From the NCBI GenBank assembly GCA_023139255.1, contig JAGLNY010000108.1, forward strand, positions 1 to 19,447: a DNA stretch of 19,447 nucleotides, in the 5' to 3' direction. The position numbers were made by a program, and so were the translations under genes. The notes below the pieces were generated by a model, which searched no databases, was not told the origin of the DNA, and was given only the letters and a program-made list of their open reading frames with translations. The stretch comes from Spirochaetales bacterium (lineage in GTDB: Bacteria > Spirochaetota > Spirochaetia > JABMQR01). This document shows, one piece after another, positions 15,234-19,447 of the stretch (position 1 is its first letter; every line of letters starts with the position of its first letter).

Positions 15234-16748
15234 ATGGGGGAAAATGCTATAGCTGCTTATATATCAAAAATAGGGGTTGATAACATTGATCCCGGGTTCT
15301 TATCATATATAACTTCACTGCAACTTATCTCAAAGGTATCACCTTCGACTGCATCATCAATCGTAAACGAACTTGATTCCCAACGTTCATACCTGAAACT
15401 AATCGCCAGTGAAAATTATACAAGTCTTGCCGTTCAGGCAGCCATGGGTAACCTCCTTACAGATAAATATGCTGAGGGATTCCCCTATCATAGATTTTAT
15501 GCCGGTTGTGATAATGTGGATGTTATAGAGGCAGATGCAGTTGAGAAAGCAAAGCAGCTATTCGGGGCTGATCACGCATATGTACAGCCTCATAGCGGAG
15601 CGGATGCCAATATGGTGGCTTATTGGGCTGTTTTATCGCATAAAGTACAAAACCCGGCTATGGAAAAATTTAACGAAACCAATCCTAACAAATTATCACG
15701 GGAAGACTGGAATTCCATACGGGAACTTCTGGGAAGACAGAAACTTCTTGGTCTTGATTATTACTCGGGCGGCCATCTTACACACGGATATCGATTTAAT
15801 GTTTCCGCTCAAATGTTTGATGCCTACACGTATACCGTTAACCGGGAGACCGGGATTCTTGATTATGATGAAATTGAGAAACAGGCGTTGGAGATTAAGC
15901 CGTTGATTCTTCTTGCAGGGTACAGTGCCTATCCGAGATTGATTAATTTCAAACGGATGAAGGAAATTGCTGATAAGGCAGGATCTGTTCTTATGGTCGA
16001 CATGGCACATTTTGCGGGTCTTGTAGCCGGGAAAGTAATGACAGGTGATTTTGACCCGATTGCTCATGCGGACATTGTAACAACGACAACGCATAAGACC
16101 CTGAGAGGTCCCAGAGGTGGTATGATACTCTGTAAACAGGAATTTGCGGAAGCTGTGGACAAAGGATGTCCAATGATTCTCGGTGGTCCCTTGCCTCATG
16201 TTATGGCAGCAAAAGCTGTTGCCTATACAGAAGCGCTGGATCCTGAATTCAAGGGTTATGCAGAAAAAATAGTTTCTAACGCAAAAATTCTGGCTAATGC
16301 ATGTATTGAGGAGGGTATTAAAGTAGCAACAAATGGTACTGATAACCATCTGATGCTCCTGGATGTTACTCCGTTTGGGTTAAACGGCAGGCAGGCAGAG
16401 AATGCTGTTCGTGAATGCGGGATAACATTGAATAGAAATGCACTTCCGTTCGATATAAATGGCCCATGGTATACAAGCGGGCTCAGAGTAGGAACACCGG
16501 CCGTTACCTCTTTAGGGATGGGTTTAGAGGAGATGAAAGAGATTGCGGGAATCATCAAGCTGATATTATCTCACACAAATCCAAAAATTCTCACAAAGGG
16601 AGCTAATGCAGGAAAACCCAGTAAGGCAAAATACACTATAGACCCACAGGTAAAAGCAGAAGCCAAAAGTCGTGTTGCTGATTTATTGGGAAGATTTCCT
16701 GTATATCCCGAGATAGATCTGGAGTTTCTGCAAGAGTATTTTGTTTAG
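15234..16748 (+). CDS. glyA: Serine hydroxymethyltransferase, long form
   Basis: PLP enzyme that interconverts serine and glycine with tetrahydrofolate, the main source of one-carbon units. The PLP lysine is Lys288 in VTTTTHKTLRGPRGG. Other signatures are LKLIASENYTS (54-64), the KYAEGFP block, YVQPHSGADAN (116-126) and SGGHLTHG (178-185). At 504 residues it is about 85 longer than E. coli GlyA. The extra length is an N-terminal extension of roughly 30 residues plus an insertion of roughly 40 at about 134-176, just before SGGHLTHG, and a modest C-terminal addition. As far as I know, such long forms occur in spirochaetes and chlamydiae. The ATG follows AAGGAG by seven bases. It is a single-gene unit, divergent from the Hc1-like gene and convergent with umuC. 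Confidence 0.96.
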   Translation: MGENAIAAYISKIGVDNIDPGFLSYITSLQLISKVSPSTASSIVNELDSQRSYLKLIASENYTSLAVQAAMGNLLTDKYAEGFPYHRFYAGCDNVDVIEADAVEKAKQLFGADHAYVQPHSGADANMVAYWAVLSHKVQNPAMEKFNETNPNKLSREDWNSIRELLGRQKLLGLDYYSGGHLTHGYRFNVSAQMFDAYTYTVNRETGILDYDEIEKQALEIKPLILLAGYSAYPRLINFKRMKEIADKAGSVLMVDMAHFAGLVAGKVMTGDFDPIAHADIVTTTTHKTLRGPRGGMILCKQEFAEAVDKGCPMILGGPLPHVMAAKAVAYTEALDPEFKGYAEKIVSNAKILANACIEEGIKVATNGTDNHLMLLDVTPFGLNGRQAENAVRECGITLNRNALPFDINGPWYTSGLRVGTPAVTSLGMGLEEMKEIAGIIKLILSHTNPKILTKGANAGKPSKAKYTIDPQVKAEAKSRVADLLGRFPVYPEIDLEFLQEYFV

Positions 16749-16763
16749 CTTTACATAGGCACC

Positions 16764-16816
16764 AACAGTTTTTAAGTACTGTTACTCAACGGCAAACGTC
16801 TCCTATTTTGCGGTTG
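16764..16816. terminator. Two weak hairpins between glyA and umuC
   Basis: AACAGT (16764-16769) pairs with ACTGTT (16778-16783). CAACGGCAAA (16787-16796) pairs with TTTGCGGTTG (16807-16816) with one mismatch, spanning the umuC stop. Neither is followed by a T-run on either strand, so they are at best weak or factor-dependent ends for the two convergent genes. Confidence 0.25.
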
Positions 16817-18041
16817 GGATTTCTGACCATCTCGTGGTGTATTTTGGCGATAGCCTACTACGCTTCATATACCATTCACCGGATGCACCTGTGCGCCCGC
16901 TGGTAATTGCCTTTGCCCCGAATTTTTTTTGTATTTCCATGACAGTTTTTGATACTGCACGTTTTTGCATCCTGGATGACTGAAATAAATCGTACTGGTA
17001 TCGATCCGATGTATCGATGTTGAAAAGGCAGACTCCTGCTTTTGTATAATTAAAGCCCTTACGGTAGACTTGGTGTAGTCCGAGTATCGCAGCTTGTGCA
17101 ATTTCAGGAAGGTAGGATGTCGGGGTTTGCAATCGGATCTCACGACTGCCTGAATAGTAGGGTTTTTTATGTCTGTGGGTCTTGATAAAGACAATTACAC
17201 CTGAGGCCTCAGATTGCTGTTGAATCAGTTTGCGTACAGCGGTTGCTGCATATGATGATACGGCGTTTTCCAGTGTGGGGAGATTACATATGGGGGAGCT
17301 GAAACCCAGTGAAGAGAGGATCATTTTTTTTGGCTCATAAGAATTTTCAGGATCAATTGACTGTATTCCCCGTAGTTCCCACACTGTCCGGAGGGTAACG
17401 AGGGTGAGATTCTTTTTCACCCAGTAATCGGGCAGGTCGCGAAGTTCCCGGGCTGTCCTGACTCCGCGTGCAAAGAGGAACGATGCTTTCCTCGGGCCGA
17501 TACCCCAAACGTCCATTATATTGATTTGTGACAGAATGTTTTTCTCATACTCTTTTTTCAGAATAAATAACCCGGCAGTTTGTGTTTTTGCCCACTTGTT
17601 TGCAATTTTCGCGAGTGTTTTTGTTCTCCCGAAACCAATAGAAACCGGGATGCCGGTACACTGAAGGATATCCCGATGAATATTTTTTCCAAGTAACGAG
17701 AAGGGCACGCAGCATTCTTCCAGAAAAAGAAATGCTTCATCAATTGAGTAGACTTCGATCCCGGTGCAGTGCTGTCGCAAGATTTCCATAACCCGTAAGG
17801 AAATATCCTGATAAAGCGTATAGTTGGAAGAAAAAACTGCGGCATCAATTGCTGCGAGATCCGCGCGAACCTGAAAGTAGGGAGCACCCCGCTTAATCCC
17901 GCAGATTTTCGCATTCCGGTCCATGGCTATGATACAGCCGTCATTGTTTGAAAGCACGACTATTGGCCGGTTATGCAGATCCGGTCTGAAGACACGTTCG
18001 CACGAGGCATAAAAACTATTACAATCAACCAGCGCTATCAT
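16803..18041 (-). CDS. umuC: Y-family DNA polymerase subunit UmuC
   Basis: Catalytic subunit of the error-prone translesion polymerase Pol V, active with processed UmuD. The 412 residues are close to E. coli UmuC (422). Catalytic carboxylates are visible: Asp6 in ALVDCNSFYASCE, and Asp101-Glu102 in VYSIDEAF. The fingers and little-finger segments carry the family text (SNNDGCIIAMDRNAK; GIPVSIGFGRTKTLAKIANKWAK; WGIGPRKA). A QYDLF motif at 349-353 resembles the beta-clamp-binding pentapeptide. The C terminus carries TSGRTGASGEWYMKRSRLSPKYTTRW, typical of UmuC. The ATG lies six bases after the umuD stop with a poor ribosome site, so translation is probably coupled to umuD. It is the third gene of the SRAP-umuD-umuC group and is expected to be damage-inducible. 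Confidence 0.96.
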   Translation of the reverse strand: MIALVDCNSFYASCERVFRPDLHNRPIVVLSNNDGCIIAMDRNAKICGIKRGAPYFQVRADLAAIDAAVFSSNYTLYQDISLRVMEILRQHCTGIEVYSIDEAFLFLEECCVPFSLLGKNIHRDILQCTGIPVSIGFGRTKTLAKIANKWAKTQTAGLFILKKEYEKNILSQINIMDVWGIGPRKASFLFARGVRTARELRDLPDYWVKKNLTLVTLRTVWELRGIQSIDPENSYEPKKMILSSLGFSSPICNLPTLENAVSSYAATAVRKLIQQQSEASGVIVFIKTHRHKKPYYSGSREIRLQTPTSYLPEIAQAAILGLHQVYRKGFNYTKAGVCLFNIDTSDRYQYDLFQSSRMQKRAVSKTVMEIQKKFGAKAITSGRTGASGEWYMKRSRLSPKYTTRWSEIPTAK

Positions 18042-18047
18042 AAATTT

Positions 18048-18473
18048 CTATCGCTTATACTGTCGTACGACCGAGGTGACAACCCCGAAAATAGTGAAAT
18101 CTTCTTCGGGTCCTATATGGATATCGCTGAACTCAGGATTTTCGGGGTGCAATATAACAGATCCGTGCTGCTGGAACAGTCGTTTAACAGTAAATTCACC
18201 ATTCAGTGCCGCAACTACAATATCACCTCTGTCCGGGCGGAGGGACCTGTCCACAACAAGAATATCATTCGGGAATATACTGGCTCCGGACATGGATTCA
18301 CCTGTTACTTTCAGGCAGTACGTTGAAGCCTTTCGTTTGATCAGGAGTTTATTGAAATCCAGTTCGGCTTCAGTATAATCTGCTGCCGGTGATGGGAATC
18401 CGGCCGGGATTGGGGTGAAGAAAAAGGGCACCTTGCATGGGGGAGTACTGATTTTTGATAAAATACTAAACAT
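18048..18473 (-). CDS. umuD: UmuD, self-cleaving accessory subunit of Pol V
   Basis: S24-family, LexA-like protein. It is cleaved after RecA activation to UmuD', which forms Pol V with UmuC. The 141-residue product keeps the E. coli numbering: the cleavage bond is Ala24-Gly25 in PIPAGFPSP (Cys24-Gly25 in E. coli), the nucleophile is Ser60 in TGESMSG, and the general base is Lys97 in FTVKRLF. All catalytic elements are intact and there is no N-terminal DNA-binding domain, so it is not LexA. The ATG at 18471-18473 lacks a Shine-Dalgarno and lies within a near-palindromic candidate operator. umuC follows directly. The SRAP gene ends 65 bases upstream on the same strand. Confidence 0.96.
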   Translation of the reverse strand: MFSILSKISTPPCKVPFFFTPIPAGFPSPAADYTEAELDFNKLLIKRKASTYCLKVTGESMSGASIFPNDILVVDRSLRPDRGDIVVAALNGEFTVKRLFQQHGSVILHPENPEFSDIHIGPEEDFTIFGVVTSVVRQYKR

Positions 18474-18481
18474 ACGTTAAG
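18466..18481. promoter_or_regulatory. Near-palindrome at the umuD start, candidate SOS (LexA) operator
   Basis: CTAAAC, ATAC, GTTAAG form a 16-bp inverted repeat with five of six arm positions paired, centred on the first bases of umuD. The core AAC-N4-GTT shape resembles the GAAC-N4-GTTC class of LexA boxes. It sits immediately downstream of the predicted -10, an effective place for repression. No lexA gene is in the window to test the match. Confidence 0.45.
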
Positions 18482-18508
18482 CATATAGTATGTCTGCAAA
18501 GAAATCAA
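18482..18508 (-). promoter_or_regulatory. Predicted promoter of umuDC
   Basis: On the minus strand TTGATT (18503-18508) and TATATG (18482-18487) are 15 bases apart, with an alternative -10 TACTAT at 18485-18490. Transcription would begin only about 2-5 bases before the umuD ATG, giving an almost leaderless message. The absent ribosome site agrees with this. Confidence 0.35.
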
Positions 18509-18517
18509 GAACTATTC

Positions 18518-18537
18518 GTCAATCAGGGAGTCAATCA
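18518..18537. repeat. Short direct repeat between the SRAP gene and umuD
   Basis: GTCAATCA occurs at 18518-18525 and again at 18530-18537, a 12-bp period, right after the SRAP stop codon. On the minus strand it reads TGATTGAC twice. It could be a regulator site upstream of umuD or chance; nothing identifies a protein. Confidence 0.3.
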
Positions 18538-18538
18538 T

Positions 18539-19285
18539 TCAGCCTGCCAGAGAATCAATCTCTTCAATTGCATGATGATAGAGCTTCCTGTTTTCCGGTA
18601 TATTTGTATCGGTCTTTTTTGCATACAGAGATCTGGGGACAGGGTGAGCGGTGAGAAATTCGGGTTCGCGGGATCGGATCATCGACAGGCAGGGACTTCC
18701 CGTTTGGTTGGGGTTAAGCCATTGAGCTCTTTCCTGCTCCGGAATGATCAGAGGCATCCGGTGTTTACGGTTATGTATCCGGTCAATCAGTCCTATAGAT
18801 GGAACCGTGATAATGGAAAAACTTCTGTGAATCTCTCCGGATTCGGGATGTGTCCAGTCTGCATATATTCCGCCGAGAGATATCATACGGCCATCAGATC
18901 GGTAAATATAGAAGGGATAGGAAGTTTTCCGGTAATGATGAGGTTCGAAGAAACCTTCTGCAATAATCAGGCAGGCTTTTCCCGGGAAGGAATATCGGAA
19001 AGAGGGTAGTTTTCCTAAAGTTTCTCCGCGGGCGTTTAGGGTTTTATTGCGAATTTCTCCGGCTGAAGCAGAATCTTTTACCCAGTGCGGGATGAGCCCC
19101 CAATGCAGCATATGAATGGTTTTTGGGCTGCCCTTACAGATAACCGGCCACTCGGGATGCTCAAATCCTGATGCATTATACATTGTCAGTACTTTTTCCG
19201 TTAAGATTGGATGCTGTGCGAATTCAGCCCTGAATTCATTCTGGATTGCTTCTATTTCCTTTACAATTGACATGTTAAAACACAT
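18539..19285 (-). CDS. SRAP-domain protein (YedK/HMCES family)
   Basis: SOS response-associated peptidase family protein. Relatives crosslink through an N-terminal Cys2 to abasic sites in single-stranded DNA, shielding them, and may also remove their own initiator Met. The 248 residues carry the conserved elements: Met-Cys2 at the terminus, WGLIPHW (62-68), the NARGET motif with Asn84, AEGFFEP with Glu114, and HRMPLII with His175. These match the Cys, Asn, Glu and His of E. coli YedK, so the active site is intact. The ATG is preceded by AAGGAG at nine bases, and starting there is required to place Cys at position 2. umuD and umuC follow on the same strand, consistent with a DNA-damage tolerance cassette. 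The upstream region is repetitive and no promoter is evident. Confidence 0.93.
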   Translation of the reverse strand: MCFNMSIVKEIEAIQNEFRAEFAQHPILTEKVLTMYNASGFEHPEWPVICKGSPKTIHMLHWGLIPHWVKDSASAGEIRNKTLNARGETLGKLPSFRYSFPGKACLIIAEGFFEPHHYRKTSYPFYIYRSDGRMISLGGIYADWTHPESGEIHRSFSIITVPSIGLIDRIHNRKHRMPLIIPEQERAQWLNPNQTGSPCLSMIRSREPEFLTAHPVPRSLYAKKTDTNIPENRKLYHHAIEEIDSLAG

Positions 19286-19303
19286 CTGGAACTTCTCCTT
19301 TCA

Positions 19304-19346
19304 GGACGTGGGAAGAAAACGGGAGGACGTGGGAAGAAAACCGGGA
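19304..19346. repeat. Two tandem 21-22-bp repeats upstream of the SRAP gene
   Basis: GGACGTGGGAAGAAAACGGG plus A (19304-19324) is followed by a copy with one extra C (19325-19346). A third, degenerate stretch containing AGAAAACCGGG follows. The sequence is low-complexity and non-coding in character. Confidence 0.9.
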
Positions 19347-19387
19347 GCCGGAGACAGAAAACCGGGGGATTGTCTCCTGTCTCCGGC
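19347..19387. repeat. Perfect 11-bp inverted repeat
   Basis: GCCGGAGACAG (19347-19357) and CTGTCTCCGGC (19377-19387) are exact complements, 19 bases apart. The right arm is made from the first heptamers of the neighbouring array. The structure could fold as a stable hairpin, but no T-run follows on either strand. Confidence 0.8.
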
Positions 19388-19447
19388 CACCCGTCTCCGA
19401 TCTCCCGTCTCCCGTCTCCTGTCTCCCGTCTCCTGTCTCCCATCTCC
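19371..19447. repeat. Heptamer tandem array, consensus YGTCTCC, eleven in-phase units
   Basis: From 19371 to the window edge the sequence divides exactly into eleven 7-base units: TGTCTCC, TGTCTCC, GGCCACC, CGTCTCC, GATCTCC, CGTCTCC, CGTCTCC, TGTCTCC, CGTCTCC, TGTCTCC, CATCTCC. Seven units fit YGTCTCC exactly. The minus strand is purine-only over long stretches (GGAGACR). The array is truncated by the window end, so its true length is unknown. The unit is not a multiple of three and no gene is supported across it. Confidence 0.93.

Noticed and set aside
15071..15280. A 69-codon reading frame overlapping the glyA leader and start
   Set aside because: It is very AT-rich with a repetitive Phe/Lys composition and no ribosome site, and it overlaps the glyA promoter and ribosome site. 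It looks like a chance frame.
15696..16349. A 217-codon antisense frame inside glyA
   Set aside because: It lies wholly within a well-conserved glyA, its composition is unlike a real protein, and no ribosome site is present; it is a shadow frame.
18048..18473. Calling the S24 protein LexA
   Set aside because: It has no N-terminal helix-turn-helix domain, and its length, the Ala24-Gly25, Ser60 and Lys97 positions and the adjoining umuC all indicate UmuD.
19261..19443. A 60-codon minus-strand frame across the terminal repeats
   Set aside because: It is a translation of the 7- and 22-bp repeats (RRETGDGRRE-type), with no ribosome site, and it overlaps the SRAP start. It is low-complexity noise.
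19371..19447. Interpreting the heptamer array as a CRISPR array
   Set aside because: The units are seven bases, directly abutting and without unique spacers, and no cas gene is present.

Overview
The window looks like the chromosome of a spirochaete, most likely a member of the Spirochaetales related to Spirochaeta or Treponema. This is inferred from gene content, not from a marker RNA. The pointers are a long serine hydroxymethyltransferase with an N-terminal extension and a central insertion, a 58-residue histone H1/Hc1-like protein, an acetate kinase with a C-terminal extension, and moderate-to-low GC. Nearly all of it is core housekeeping sequence. There is no prophage, transposon, CRISPR array, tRNA or rRNA, and no gene-free stretch exceeds about 260 bases.

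Left part (1-5000): asnS (minus) is divergent from a two-gene plus-strand operon, an ArsC/Spx-fold protein lacking the usual cysteine followed by a DJ-1/PfpI protein. That operon runs tail to tail, with overlapping stop codons, into a minus-strand pair of acetate kinase and glycerate kinase (ackA-glxK) coupled through a TAATG overlap. Together the pair could make ATP from acetyl phosphate and feed glycerate into lower glycolysis.

Middle (5000-9000): a divergent intergenic region with an imperfect direct repeat leads into an exported, probably beta-rich 461-residue protein of unknown function. Convergent to it is mgtE (Mg2+ channel/transporter), then murB (peptidoglycan synthesis). The murB promoter lies so close to its GTG that the mRNA is predicted to be leaderless.

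Right-centre (9100-14800): cysS, an ECF sigma factor and its membrane zinc-finger anti-sigma factor form a probable operon ending in a strong intrinsic terminator. The anti-sigma factor has a duplicated DVDG-containing segment and an acidic tail in its predicted extracytoplasmic part. valS follows with its own promoter and a bidirectional terminator shared with a small convergent gene for an Hc1-like nucleoid protein.

Right part (14800-19447): divergent from the histone-like gene is glyA, whose promoter -35 box sits inside a perfect 15-bp palindrome. Convergent to glyA is a minus-strand DNA-damage cassette: a SRAP (YedK/HMCES-like) abasic-site protein, then umuD and umuC. A 16-bp near-palindrome covers the umuD start and is a candidate SOS operator. 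The window ends in low-complexity repeats: two copies of a 21-22-bp unit, an 11-bp perfect inverted repeat, and eleven in-phase heptamers of consensus YGTCTCC that run off the edge.

No clearly new multi-gene system is visible. The most interesting items are the SRAP-umuDC cassette with its operator, the anti-sigma sensor domain, the Hc1-like gene, the cysteine-less ArsC-fold protein and the terminal heptamer array.
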